A stretch of DNA of 64,000 nucleotides from Telmatactis stephensoni (lineage: Eukaryota > Cnidaria > Anthozoa > Actiniaria > Isophelliidae). The position numbers and the translations under genes were made by a program. The notes beneath the pieces were generated by a model that searched no databases, was not told the DNA's origin, and saw nothing but the letters and a program-made list of their open reading frames with translations. This document shows positions 35,601-45,547 of this stretch, piece after piece (the stretch's first letter is position 1; each line of letters opens with the position of its first letter). The stretch spans positions 558,001 through 622,000 of the forward strand of contig JALIZF010001730.1 in assembly GCA_029948255.1 (NCBI GenBank), in the 5' to 3' direction.

Positions 35601-37930
35601 ACATAATCAATTTTTGAATAAGTCTCCCCAGTTTGAATAGCCCCATCTCCTTCCATACATATTACTAATGACACGGTATAACCTATATGATCTAACACTA
35701 AAAGATATTGAAGAATAGCCAATGAAGCACAAAAAATGGTCATGTACACTGAACTGCAGTCCACACTTTCATCTAGTGTGTTATATAGGTTGTGATAACA
35801 TAAAGCATGATAATATATATATATTAAATGAATAATTTTAATCGTCATCATCATCAAATCTAACCTAATTTATTGTATTCCTTCAGTTTTACACTAACTC
35901 GAACCATGCACTACCAGGCAAGCACACACACCACCATCTCTTCATGCTGATGACACATTTCTTGGAATCTAAATTAAAACTCCTAGACCTTAACCAAGAT
36001 GAGCCTAACTCGGCTACCTCCAACTCACCCAATGGGTCTAATGGATACCCTAACTATCCCAACTACCCTAATTATCCTCAGTGGCCCTATGGATAGGGAG
36101 GTGAAAAATTGAGGAGTCCCCCATGAAAATGACTAAGTGACTTTTCTCATGACTTTTCAAGTTTTTTTTTGCAAAATTAATGGCCTAAATTAAGGTACCG
36201 TGGGTGCCAGAGTTTTATGTTGCTCCCCCCTCCCATCCCCACCCCCCTTGAGGTCCAAAGGCCAGAGCTGCATTTCTCCCCAGCCAATTATCAATGAAAC
36301 GTAACATAATGCAAAACAAACCTCTGGCTCCCAGGGTAAAATTAGGATATTAATGAACTTCCCTATGCCAGATTATCAATACCAAGACATAAAATCTATA
36401 CCAAGACATAAAAATGTCACTTAGGCCATTTTTGTGGACACTCCTGCATATAAATTTCTCACTGTGTGAGAGCTAAACACATAAAAACCTGTATAAACAT
36501 TTTCTTACCTGTATCAAAATATAATGTAAATTGTCTTAAAAGTTCATTGATTGAACTATTAATTTTACTCCAGTAATAAGAAAAAGGCTGTGAAATATAG
36601 GTTAATGTAAATAAATAAATTGAACAAAATGAAATCTATCACAAACCAAGAAAAATTTCCCCCTAAAAAGAAACATCGATCCCATCACATAAAGCAATTA
36701 TCATACTAAAATTTAAACTTGCAAATGTAAAATTTAAATTTTAAAAGGTTTACCATTCTGAAGTAATGCTTACAAGTGTTGTATCACTGGACTGTTTTAG
36801 GGGACACCGTTTCTCTTGAAGTGCTAGTAAAATGCTTGTAAATATTTCCTCTTAATCACTTTTAAATTATGTAGCTGAGTTTTCTCAATCTTTCTGCAGT
36901 GTATCATATCTTCAGATGAATTTTGAAAAAAGTGTGTCCCCTGAAATAGTCCCACGATTTGACATGATTCATCAATTCCAGAAAGGCAAATAAATGAATA
37001 AAAAAATAATCAAAACTGAAAATGATTCATTTCAATTGACAAACTAAACCTAAACCTAAACTGTCTTAACCCATTATCACTTCAGTACCTTGATATTTCC
37101 TTATTTCATGTTTGTTTTTGTTATTGTTGTTTCTTTCCATTTCCCATTTTTTCTCTCTTCCACATTTCATATAACCCTAAAAGTGATGTAACCTGAGCAA
37201 CTGAAAAGCATGCATCGTTGTTACAATGCAAGCTGCTGTTGCTTGCAATACTACTTTTTTCAGTTTTTGTTGCAAGTTACAAAAAAAGTGGGTCGTTGGC
37301 AATTTGAAATATGTACAAAAAAGAGGGCGTTGTGGCTTTGCAGCTTGCAATATAACAATGCTGTGCTACAAGTTACATGCTGTTAATCTGCCTGCAGCTT
37401 TTTAGGTTATCAACCAATATTAATATATTTGTTTAGTATTAAGATATTGGTTCACATTCTTTCCAAACATACAAAGCATTTATGTGCTTAATAATTACTC
37501 GCATAGAAGTTGTAAAGTAATTGTTTTTTACCTAACTCTGTAACATCACTGAACATTGTAAAGTCACTGAACATTGTAGAGTCATTGGTTTTTCACTTGT
37601 AATACTATTGGTCAGTTATTCTCCGCTACCAGCTCGTGGAAGTATGTGAAAGGTCATGGAAGTTGTCCACCAGACCTGAAAAAGTCTGAAACATCTGTTC
37701 ATTTTGAGGTTATACACCAGAATTACATGTCATGGAAAAATTGTAGCGTTATTTTTTCAAGCGTTGTAGTGAATATCTCCCATCAACTATTGCCTTTCTT
37801 TTCTCTTTAACAGTTCTATCCTGACAAAAACCACTCCCTTGAAGGAGAAGGTACTTCTGAACATCTCTACCACCTCTTAACACGTTTTCTGACAGAAAAA
37901 GAGCATATAAAATCAGTCACAGCAAGTTAA
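16791..37930 (+). CDS. DPP4: Dipeptidyl peptidase 4-type membrane serine peptidase, 27 exons
   Basis: Exons: 16791-17010, 18946-19062, 19987-20081, 20907-20978, 22303-22355, 22833-22902, 24396-24522, 24709-24988, 25352-25487, 26999-27040, 27332-27439, 28056-28135, 28222-28287, 29799-29857, 29979-30047, 30453-30506, 31844-31954, 32353-32422, 32695-32719, 32834-32940, 33839-33904, 33986-34040, 34396-34498, 34782-34840, 34949-35021, 35381-35454, then 35887-36096 or 37814-37930. All phases agree; the first 26 exons encode exactly 797 residues, giving 866 or 835 aa in total. It is a type II membrane protein with a transmembrane helix at about 48-71. The family removes X-Pro or X-Ala dipeptides from peptide N-termini. 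A Glu pair at 252-253 (DWVYQEEV) matches the substrate N-terminus anchor. The triad is Ser695 (GWSYGG), Asp772 (HGTGDDNVHF) and His804. The intact triad excludes the inactive DPP6/DPP10 type. It could equally be FAP-like. Confidence 0.93.
18517..18551. repeat. (ATA)n microsatellite with adjoining dispersed repeat
   Basis: About 11 units, followed by TTTATATAGCGCCTATCC and CTAGGTGCTTTACAA, a pattern resembling the 3' end of an old SINE/LINE family. It lies in intron 1 of the DPP4-type gene. Confidence 0.7.
19149..19536 (+). mobile_element. tRNA-derived SINE, family A, old copy
   Basis: The head TTGGTTCAGTTAGTTGAGCA and the body (GAGGAGAAAGTACTGCCTTT, then AGCTGTTGTGGTCACCC) match the better copy at 45445-45811 with many substitutions. 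The B box is degraded. It lies in intron 2 of the DPP4-type gene. Confidence 0.75.
21113..22131. mobile_element. About 1-kb inverted-repeat element with 8-bp duplication and nested MITE
   Basis: GGTAAAACCAGGACGGGGAC (near 21128) is inverted near 22093-22115. Both ends are flanked by CATATTTT (21113-21120 and 22124-22131), an 8-bp duplication as in hAT elements. A smaller MITE (21263-21553) is inserted inside. An ORF of 108 codons lies at 21819-22145; it resembles nothing recognised and runs into the right terminal repeat. The element sits in intron 4 of the DPP4-type gene. Confidence 0.65.
21258..21558. mobile_element. CAGGGTTCG-type MITE with 5-bp duplication
   Basis: The ends CAGGGTTCG (from 21263) and CGAACCCTG (to 21553) are inverted. 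The flanks are the direct repeat TCTTT (21258-21262, 21554-21558). The interior repeats a motif like AAAGTCATGGAA. Confidence 0.8.
22917..23329. repeat. 413-bp near-perfect palindrome
   Basis: The ends CATTGCCGGATTTCATATCG and CGATATGAAATCCGGCAATG are inverted and the pairing continues for roughly 190 bp per arm, with a short spacer near 23115. It lies in intron 6 of the DPP4-type gene. It is probably a foldback or MITE insertion; no clear target duplication is seen. Confidence 0.85.
23527..23629. repeat. Duplicated (AAT)n microsatellite
   Basis: Two ATA/AAT arrays, each preceded by AATCAGTATATATA and followed by GTCAATAATAATGAA. A segment of about 65 bp containing the array has been duplicated in tandem. 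Confidence 0.8.
23796..23980 (-). mobile_element. tRNA-derived SINE, family B
   Basis: Read on the - strand, the head contains ATGGCTGAGTGGTCGGAGCA (A-box region) and GGTTCGATTCC (B box), followed by a body containing CTGAATTTGTTCCGATTTCG. A second copy in the same orientation lies at 31330-31511. The head resembles a Ser/Leu-type tRNA. Confidence 0.85.
25010..25200. repeat. (CCTT)n-rich pyrimidine tract
   Basis: Simple-sequence tract of CCTT/CTTT units just after exon 8 of the DPP4-type gene. The apparent Lys/Glu-rich or Phe/Leu-rich reading frames across it are artefacts of the repeat. Confidence 0.9.
26211..26783. repeat. Large foldback element with internal tandem palindromes
   Basis: AATACCATGATCACC near 26213 is inverted at 26768-26778 (GGTGATCATGGTATT). 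The left third holds several overlapping units of the type GAGGGATGATTAGAACTAAT and its complement. It lies in intron 9 of the DPP4-type gene, directly beside a second palindrome with related ends. Confidence 0.6.
26782..26916. repeat. 135-bp palindrome sharing ends with the neighbouring foldback
   Basis: The ends GTAATACCATGAC and GTCATGGTATTAC are inverted; the arms of about 63 bp include GGGATATTAGTGATTAAATG and its complement, about 90% identical. It abuts 26211-26783 and reuses the TAATACCATGA end. Confidence 0.8.
27531..27561. repeat. (GAT)n microsatellite
   Basis: About ten GAT triplets in intron 11 of the DPP4-type gene. Confidence 0.8.
28393..28665. repeat. Tandem duplication inside intron 13
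   Basis: Two diverged copies of a unit of about 115 bp. Each has AAAATCCTCCAGCCTGCTT or AATCCTCCAGCCTGCTTTG, then GGAAACC(A/G)GTTCTAACTGG-type sequence, at about 28450-28500 and 28608-28660. Confidence 0.65.
28909..29162. mobile_element. MITE with arms of about 85 bp and TA at both ends
   Basis: TATACACCTATTTCAAAAAA at 28909 is inverted at 29162, and the arms stay nearly identical through GACCGCAAAGCACTATTG. The TA at each end would fit a Tc1/mariner-type TA target. It is recently inserted, judging by arm identity, and lies in intron 13 of the DPP4-type gene. Confidence 0.85.
30190..30232. repeat. (CCCCCT)n microsatellite
   Basis: About seven C5T units in intron 15 of the DPP4-type gene. 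Confidence 0.85.
31330..31511 (-). mobile_element. tRNA-derived SINE, family B, second copy
   Basis: Closely matches 23796-23980 over its length, including the B box GGTTCGATACC (one change) and the head GCATGGCCGAGTGGTC. It lies in intron 16 of the DPP4-type gene. A further tail fragment (GGTTTGCCTCCTGGCCAGTT) lies in + orientation near 33120-33175. Confidence 0.85.
33230..33448. mobile_element. CAGGGGCAGATCC-type MITE with 5-bp flanks
   Basis: The element spans 33235-33443 with ends CAGGGGCAGATCCAGG and AAATCCACCCCTG. Flanks AACTA and AACTC match at four of five bases. It contains a tandem triplicate of CTTCAGGAGGGGGTGCACTG. Confidence 0.7.
35887..36096 (+). CDS. DPP4: DPP4-type gene, alternative last exon a (Asn-Tyr-Pro tail)
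   Basis: Follows exon 26 in phase 0 (acceptor CCTTCAG) and encodes 69 residues to TAG. The first 34 residues match the end of the peptidase fold and supply catalytic His804 (FYTNSNH). The remainder is an extra tail ending in repeats of Asn-Tyr-Pro (YPNYPNYPNYPQWPYG). Poly(A) signals AATAAA follow near 36610. As the protein is type II, this tail would be extracellular. Use of this exon instead of 37814-37930 is inferred from sequence. Confidence 0.8.
   Translation, partial: FYTNSNHALPGKHTHHHLFMLMTHFLESKLKLLDLNQDEPNSATSNSPNGSNGYPNYPNYPNYPQWPYG
37814..37930 (+). CDS. DPP4: DPP4-type gene, alternative last exon b (short form)
   Basis: Also in phase 0 with exon 26 (acceptor CTTTAACAG); it encodes 38 residues to TAA. 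FYPDKNH again places a His at position 804, and EHLYHLLTRFL matches the final helix of the peptidase domain. There is no added tail. Exons a and b are alternatives because each has its own stop codon. AATAAA occurs at 38573. Confidence 0.8.
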   Translation, partial: FYPDKNHSLEGEGTSEHLYHLLTRFLTEKEHIKSVTAS

Positions 37931-40090
37931 GTTCCATCACGAGTATCACGTTGTATAAAGAAAGTCTTAACAAATTATATAAATTCAGCCTCAACAAATT
38001 CTTAAGCCCAGAAAGTTAGTTGTCATGCACACCCTCTGTACAATTATGCGGATGCTCACTACATGAAAGGCTGAAGGCATTCATGAAGCTTACGCAAGGT
38101 TGCTGTACAGATGTCGGCAAGTATTAGTAATCTTTAATAGCCCTAGAATGTTAAAATAGGCTAAATATAGGGTAATTTTATTTAAAGGAATGTAAAATAC
38201 TTCAAGTAGGAGTTTTCCTCCCAACTGATCTTCCACCAAGGGGTTTGAGATGATATATTTTACTCAGAATTGGGAGAAAGGACAAGTGCTTTCAACTAGC
38301 CTAGATTTTACTGAAGACGCAAGTATATTACAAGGATGAATTCGTTTCAGTTTCTGTGCTTGTGCGAGCAACTGGTCATTCTTATGTTCATGTTTATGCT
38401 CGTGTCTCTAGTAAAAACTAGTATTTTGAGTTGGTTTGGGTTTCAAGATAAACCACGGGAATCCTGCAATTGGGATAAAATGGAATTTTATTTGATGATC
38501 AAGTGTCATCAATAGTAGCGTCCTGTGCAGACGTTGTGTGGCACTTCCGGTTCCCTTTGTTCCCATCGCGAGAATAAAGGGAACTGGAAACGACACGCAA
38601 CGGGTGCTCAGGAAGGTACATCAATAGGGACTTCAAGTCAATTTACACTATGATAATGTATTAAAGGTCCAATATCTGTAAATAATAAAGAATCTCAATA
38701 TAAGTAGGTAGTGTCAAAAATGCGGCATCACAACAATTGTATTTCAAAATTCTATTCCACTAATTACACTGCAAAATCATTTACTACCACCCAGCAGGGC
38801 CTAGGATGCCGATGTCCTTCCCTTTCCTAGATACCAAGTGAAACAGATGTGTTGTTCGTAAAGTAGAAAGGGAATGCATTCATCAATCTAGGCCCAACAC
38901 ACTTCTTTCCCAATGCTTCTCACTTTAAAACCTTTAGACCCCATTCAAAACCACTACCTCGTACATTCATTTCGCACTTTCTCTTGCATAACAAAGGGGT
39001 TTGTGTATTCAAGGTGTACTGTAGAGCATCTGGTAATTATTAGTGGTCTTATAAAGAAGAATGCGTAAATTAAAGTAAAACAGTAAATTGTAAATGTATT
39101 TTGTTGGGAATGCTCTATCGGGATGCACTCAGTAACTGATAGATCATGTTACTTTGTTCCACTGCCAACCGATAGGTTGCATTCCACGAGGTTTGAATTC
39201 TTGTAAGGTCTTTTGCAAAAGTATGTCAGTGGCTGTGGTCACATTGGCATATATAACTGTAGTTATTAACTGACTCTTACTGCGAAAACGCTTGTATCAC
39301 GACCGACAACTTTAAACTTTGTTGTTGTTTTTTCTGATCCGCCAATCATGTGAAAGGTGCGGAGCTTATGGAAATCCCCTTGATCCGACCTCGATAACGT
39401 TTGCTATCCGCCTTGAGGTCCCTTGAGGGTATTTGCATAAACTCCGCCCCCTTCACCTGATTGGCGGATCAGAAAAACCCAAAATCCAATTGAATGTCGG
39501 TCGCTATACAGGCGTTTTCGCAGGTTATGTCCATAACTAAGAGTTCAGTTCGTTACATTGCAAAGGCGATATGACGAAGGAACTGATAGTTAGTACATTA
39601 TAACGAGTTATAACTTGGTTAATATCCATACATCTTCTGTTTGACGAAGTGGGAAAATATGGTTTGTTATATCGGGTTTTCAGTGATGATAGTTCTAATG
39701 TGACTACATCCAATGCCAGTGTATATTAAATTCTTGTGTTTTGTTCCCATAGTAAATACTTAATATCTTAGCATATCATAAATTATTTAATTTGTATACC
39801 ATTACACAAGTTGTACTTTTCTTCGTCAATATGGTATATTTTATTTTTTGCTCTAAATATATTTTTTGGAGTTAATTCATAAAAATAGAGTACAAACATT
39901 AGACCCATATCACATTTTATACTGCCCTTCCCCCTCTCCTTGTAGATTTAATTATCCATGGAACAGAAACGGTTCTCCGTATCTTCTACTTCTGTGCATG
40001 GCCACAGACTGATTCGAAAAGTGGATCCAATTTTTGTACTTAAACATTATTTTACAGTTTGCTTGTTGAACAAGCAAAGCCAGTTTAGCA
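37931..40090. other. 3' flank of the DPP4-type gene and intergenic repeats
   Basis: No exon is seen. An inverted-repeat element lies at about 39280-39525: TGCGAAAACGC, CGACCGACA and TTTCTGATCCGCCAATCA on the left arm recur inverted on the right arm. Confidence 0.5.
39280..39525. mobile_element. MITE with arms of about 90-100 bp
   Basis: The left arm contains TCTGATCCGCCAATCA and GCGGAGCTTATG; the right arm has GCATAAACTCCGC and TGATTGGCGGATCAGA. The outer parts pair TGCGAAAACGC with GCGTTTTCGCA. No clear target duplication. Confidence 0.7.
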
Positions 40091-40207
40091 AGTCTTTCCC
40101 TAGCCTCCTATGCAGCCGCTCCTTTATGTCGTCACGCAAGGCTTTCTTCCCACGAAGCCTTGTGTGACGACACAAAGGAGCGGCTGCATAGGATGCTAGT
40201 CTTTCCC
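40091..40207. mobile_element. Hairpin MITE with 10-bp target duplication
   Basis: The arms CCTATGCAGCCGCTCCTTT and AAAGGAGCGGCTGCATAGG form a near-perfect hairpin of about 97 bp (40101-40197). AGTCTTTCCC is directly repeated on both sides (40091-40100 and 40198-40207). A 9-10 bp duplication suggests the Mutator superfamily. Confidence 0.8.
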
Positions 40208-40629
40208 GCAAGATTTCTCTATGGCAGACGGAGAGATGGGAAAACGTGTGCTTGTAATTATTGGTTGAAAAAATCCTAAAGCATATTATTTTATTAGGTT
40301 TTAAAATGTTAACAGGAGCCTTGCTGATATTAAATTATACACCGACACGGTGATAAACCTACTGCTTATGTTGCAGACACGTCTTCAGCTTCCAAAGGAA
40401 ATAAAAACTAGTGCCCAATTATTGCAATCATCAGTGAAAAGTTTAAGTTTAAAACTTTTTTGTTTTTGATTTTATTGTTATCATTAATGTATTAGTTACT
40501 TATTTATATCCGAAGGAGATGTGTAATTGTTTCGGTAACTCGCACGATTCCACGCTGCTCCAATCAAATGTCTCGAATGGGAATTTTGCAATACGCTACC
40601 GTCAATCTAACACAGTGCTGAGACAGTTT

Positions 40630-41010
40630 ATTTTATTTATTTATTTACAAGCTTATTCCTTCCAGTGAAGGCAGGGTCACCACAACAGCTTTCGCCAATT
40701 ACTGTGGGCCCTGTAGTGTTATAGGACAGACCACACACACCGGCAACTTCATGGCCTACTCTCCCCGAATAGTGGTGTGGGTTCTTTAACGTCCCTCCGG
40801 TACAAGTGGTGAAGTGTTAGAGAGACGGGGCCTACGGTTTAACGTCCTTATCCGAGAAGACCTGAAGGTCTAACCATTTGTATATGTATTACAAAGGCAG
40901 CACCTTCTCCTCAGTTATTTTTTTTTAAGATCCCTTGAGTGATTAGTCCTACCAGGGCTTGAACCCCTGACCTCCCGCACGAAAGACCGACGCTCAACCA
41001 ACTGAGCCAA
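40630..41010 (-). mobile_element. tRNA-derived SINE, family A, minus orientation
   Basis: The reverse complement matches 45445-45811: tRNA-like head (TTGGCTCAGTTGGTTGAGCG), a B-box region near 40950 (GGGGTTCAAGCCC), then the body and an (AATAAAT)-type tail at 40630-40650. The 5' end merges into a minisatellite. Confidence 0.85.
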
Positions 41011-41086
41011 CCGGGCGGGCCAACCGGGCGGAGCCAACCGGGCGGAGCCAACCGGGCGGAGCCAACCGGGCGGAGCCAACCAGTCT
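41006..41086. repeat. 14-bp minisatellite (GCCAACCGGGCGGA)n
   Basis: About five to six copies of a GCCAACCGGGCGGA unit that begins exactly at the 5' end of the adjacent SINE; it appears to have grown from the SINE head (GAGCCAACCGGGCGG). Confidence 0.85.
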
Positions 41087-41089
41087 CAC

Positions 41090-41990
41090 AAATAGGTGGA
41101 GTTTTCACGGCCAGTGATGTTCGAAAGGTACCCTATTTGTGTGCTGTCTGAATATTGTGTTGGATTTACGATAGGCTATTGCCTTACTCCCAGTCTATAC
41201 TTTCTGACGCAGCACGGAGTTATGCAAACGTTTGCCGTTTTTGTCAGACGTGGTGGTCTTATTCTCGTCAATGGATCGAGCATGCGCAGTATGTTTATCA
41301 TCCGTGTCAATTGCACAAGTACTTGGTACTGAAAAAAGTTTATTTTATAACTAAAAAATATTAAAATTTCGTTTGAAATTATTATCAAATAATGAATCTA
41401 CTATAAATTAGCACAACGAGTATGTATGAATGCAAGTAAGGGGAAAATAAAGAATAAGTTCTATGGAATAATTTCGTTTCTGTGTATTGATTATTTAGAT
41501 ATTATTTGCGAATGCACTATAGATCTACAATCATAAAGACGAGTTTTGGACGACTTCCTCGGACATTCGCCCTTCTTTTAAATTGTTTATCTGAAGCAAC
41601 ATTGTCTAACTTAATTTCCACCCTGCACATGATGTAACTATTCGCAACGTGTGTCGTCTCCAGGTCTTGCACAAAGTTTGCCTGGAATTCCCCTCTCGTT
41701 TTTAAGGGGAATGACACGAATGGAAGGAAAACAAAAACTATAGCGGAGTAAGATCACTCGAATCGGCGCGTTGTCCAGGAGAAGTAAGCGAAACAAAACT
41801 AGCGAGATGTGGAACAAATTAAGAGCAAGAATAAAGCTAAATACGCAAACTATAAGGCGGCCGAAGCCAAGCGACGCCCCAAAACGTTAATACGTTAAAA
41901 CAGCATTAGACATTGGGATTCAAAGTGTGAGGAGTAGTGCAAAGGCAGTGACAAAAAATGTTAAAGTGGCGAGTGATATGTGGAAATAAA
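41090..41990. other. Gene-free stretch downstream of the GABA-B receptor-like gene
   Basis: Only chance open frames are seen; no splice-supported exon on either strand. Confidence 0.4.
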
Positions 41991-42077
41991 ATCTAATCTG
42001 ATCTGATCTGATCTGATCTGATCTGATCTGATCTGATCTGATCTGATCTGATCTGATCTGATCTAATCTAATCTAAT
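41991..42077. repeat. (ATCTG)n pentanucleotide microsatellite
   Basis: About 14 perfect ATCTG units with ATCTA variants at both ends, 60 bp beyond the stop codon of the receptor gene. Confidence 0.95.
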
Positions 42078-42136
42078 TTCTTGATATACTAGCCATTTCT
42101 AATAGAAAGTAAATTAAATAATACTATGGATGTATT

Positions 42137-45100
42137 TTAGGTTGTCAGAGTGCACGGCGATGGGCTTCTTGATTCTGTTTTCTCTTGTATTTTGGTTGTC
42201 TCTTTTTCACCTCTAGCAGCGCTGAGCTGTTCTACATGTACGAGGGTAACGGGTTGCTTCGGCTAAAAAAAATACAAAACCAGAGGAATAAAAAAAGTTT
42301 ATTAAAAGGAGCAAAGGAAACGAAGCAAAAAATGGAATGGAAAGGGAAAGATCAAAGGAGAAGGAAGCAAAACTAAACCAAAGCAAGGGAAAGGAAAGGA
42401 AAGAAAAGAAGAGAAATGCCAAGCGAAAATTAGTGGCGTGAAAACGACCTACCTCATTTTCCTCTTGTATCGCTTGTGGTTTTGATGCAACATGTTCTGA
42501 CGACTTATCGTTGGACAAACTTAAGGTATAATGTCTCGCAGGTACAATACTGTTTCTATTCATTATCCCCTCATTCTGTGTTGCTAACGTTGCTTCTTCT
42601 TTATTTAGCATCATGATCTGGTTGAACAAAATATTTAAAAGTTTGTACTCAAAATGTTGGCTAGTGGTGAGGCCCGTGCAAACTCTGTGCTGCACGGCTG
42701 TAGCATGATAGTGTGGTGTGGTGTGGTGTGGTGTGGTGTGGTGTGGTGTGGTGTGGTGTGGTGTGGTGTGGTGATGTAGTGTAGTGTGTTGTGTTGTGGT
42801 GGAGTGGTGAGGGTGACGTGGTGTGGCTGTGTAGTGTGTTGTGGTGTGGTGATGTGCTGTGGTGGAGTGGTGAGGTATGGTGTGGTGATGTGTGGAGTGG
42901 TGAGGTGAAGTGTAGTGATTGGGTTGTGGTGTGGTGTGGTTCGGTACAGTTTCGATTTCTCACCTTTGGAATAAACATCAAGGATAATGTAACAGACGTG
43001 CATAAAACACAAATAGTAGCACTCAAAGCATACGAAAAATTCGGCATAGTTGTGACTACCATTAACACAGGAAGCCCAACAAGACAAGTCAGCAACACAG
43101 TGTAGACTGATACACCAATATTCTTAGAGTCATTTAACGCTCGGATGGTAACTTTACGTGTTTCCCACGCCAAGAAAGCACCAAATATCAATAGAATACC
43201 TATGTAAACAAGCGATGTGAAGATTAGTTTGAAGGAGCACTTATTCAGGAGTGACATGTTGAGAGACTCAAAATACCGTGCAATCCCAGGACATTTTTAC
43301 CTTTATAACCAAGTATGACTCCTTTCCATATAACAGAATATTTACTTGAGCAATATTCATTGTAAGGTCTTTTGGCAATGGAAAGATGGCCAACCCCCTA
43401 GGAGAACAACATCCATTATGACAAACCTCTACTATCCGACAGTTTCACACCAAAAAAAAGTCAAACCTAAAAAAATTGATCGAATCATACAGATCTTCCA
43501 TAAGTATTAATCAAAGACGGAGGACGCATCAACTAAAACAGGCTCAAAACATCATAGAGACGGAAGGCCTAGCTAAATGAGTTGATTTGGAGAATTTCTG
43601 CTTTGAAGCAAACATGATGGCATTGATCCTGACAGAATCGTTTAGATTAATCGTGGTCGGTAAGTCGGTTTGACTTACAAACTTAAGACGGAGATACGTA
43701 TACGATAGATAGATAGATGGATAGATAGATGAACTTTATTTTAGTGTCATGGTATTTAGCTTACTAGCTAATTGGGGACACTATAAAATAACAATTAACA
43801 AAAAGATAAAACTTTCAAATATAAACTTTCAAATATAAATATGTATATATAAAATCTACTCGATATTAAAATTATTAAAATTGTACACTAATATTTTTAA
43901 ACAATATGAAATGTTTAAAATATATGTATAATATCTTAGCCTATAACAAAAGAAGATAAAAGATCCTATATGTCGATTGGTGCTTCTGTCCCGCCGGCCC
44001 TCGGTCCTAGGGGATAGTATACGAACTTTATCCCTTTCTCCAATAATTAATCAGTGCTTCCTTTTCCCAATATTCAAAGCTATATAGAGTTAAAAGAGTA
44101 GAAGTCGCTGAATAAATCGTTATGCTAGGGTATATGTAATAAATGATAGTCGTACCTGTGTCACTGGTTGATACCGTTTAGCATAGTGTGGAGGATCAAC
44201 AATTTGCCACGTGATTAAAATGACGACGTCAATGATTAATAACCCAGCAACCATTGCGAGCAGTTGATGGTCTTTTATGGACTGCAAAATACAAGATTAT
44301 ACATCTACACCATTTGAGTACTATGACCTGAAATGATAAACTTCCCAAGCAGTTCATTGACAATCTGAGTACATATAATATGGAATTATTGTGATAATTA
44401 AGATCTTGTAGGGGGAAGGAGTGATAATATGTACATATAATCTGGGATTATTGTGATAAACGGATCTTGTAGGGCGAGGTAGTGATGGGCAAATCACTTT
44501 TCATTTGGTGGCGCACAGTTGATTGGACCATCTGATGTCCTGGTCCATCGGAAAATCCTCACTTACCCACGGATGAAATGAATGAAGTTTATTTATCCAG
44601 ATGGTGTGCTTAACACTGAGCTATTCTCAAACCAATTACTTTCACCATGAACCTGACGAACTAGCCATAAATTAAAAACTGCCATCACTCACCCTACGTT
44701 CCGATTTCTTTAAAAACAGAATATGAACTCGCCAAGTTTTGGAGAACATAGCTCCATAAGCTAGAGTGAATCCAATGCACAAAACCCATAACTGGACCTG
44801 TAAAAAGGGGAAATAACATAGTATTACTTACAGCGATAACATTGTTGAATCATATCACAATGCGTTTTTGTCATCTAATTGCTCTTGAGACTGCATATTA
44901 TAGTGTAGAAGACATCACATATGAATTTGCTACAAAACAAGTTCACAAGGATCTCAAAAGCCGGAAGCAAACACGTCCGCGCGCACGTCAAAAATCAAAT
45001 TCTATTGTTTGAGAGCCTTGCGCGCGCGATGGCGAAGTACTAAAAATAGTCTTAGGCGCCACGAACATCGCACAGACATCAATACTGAGTTTCGCTCTCT

Positions 45101-45506
45101 TAGTATTATGGTCTCTTGGTATTAAGGAACATGTGACAAAAAGTGCATGCATTGTGATATTTCCTTTTCAACGTACCTGACACAAGCTTGTATATTGATG
45201 CTCGCTAAGAAACCTTCCATCAAGACCAGAAGTAATCACAGAAGCATAAACAAGTATTGTTCCAGTGGCTGTAATGCTGTTTAGACGTGGACTGCTCATG
45301 CGTATAAACCTAAAAAGGTGATCATAAGAGTCAGTGGCAAGTCAATTTTATTTGGCTTGCACCCCTGGTCTCTTGGATTTTTAACTTAAAAAAGGTACTG
45401 GAAAGTCAAAACCTCGCACATTAGTGACGTTCATAATTATGAACGCCCAGTTGGTTCAGTTGGTTGAGCGCCGTTCTTCAGTGCGGAAGGTCGGGGTTCG
45501 ATTCCC

Positions 45507-45547
<41 letters not shown>

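Noticed and set aside
39949..40167. Possible first exon starting MEQKRFSVSSTSVHGHR
   Set aside because: No supporting donor site, partner exon or homology. Its second half runs into the hairpin MITE at 40101.
42661..43257. Long - strand frames rich in His and Thr, apparently extending the receptor exon
   Set aside because: They arise from the (GTGTG)n array. The real exon stops at a GTGAGA donor at 42964 and splices in phase to 42617.
45445..45530. A tRNA gene on the + strand
   Set aside because: The A and B boxes are present but the cloverleaf is imperfect, and the sequence continues into a SINE body that is repeated elsewhere in the window.
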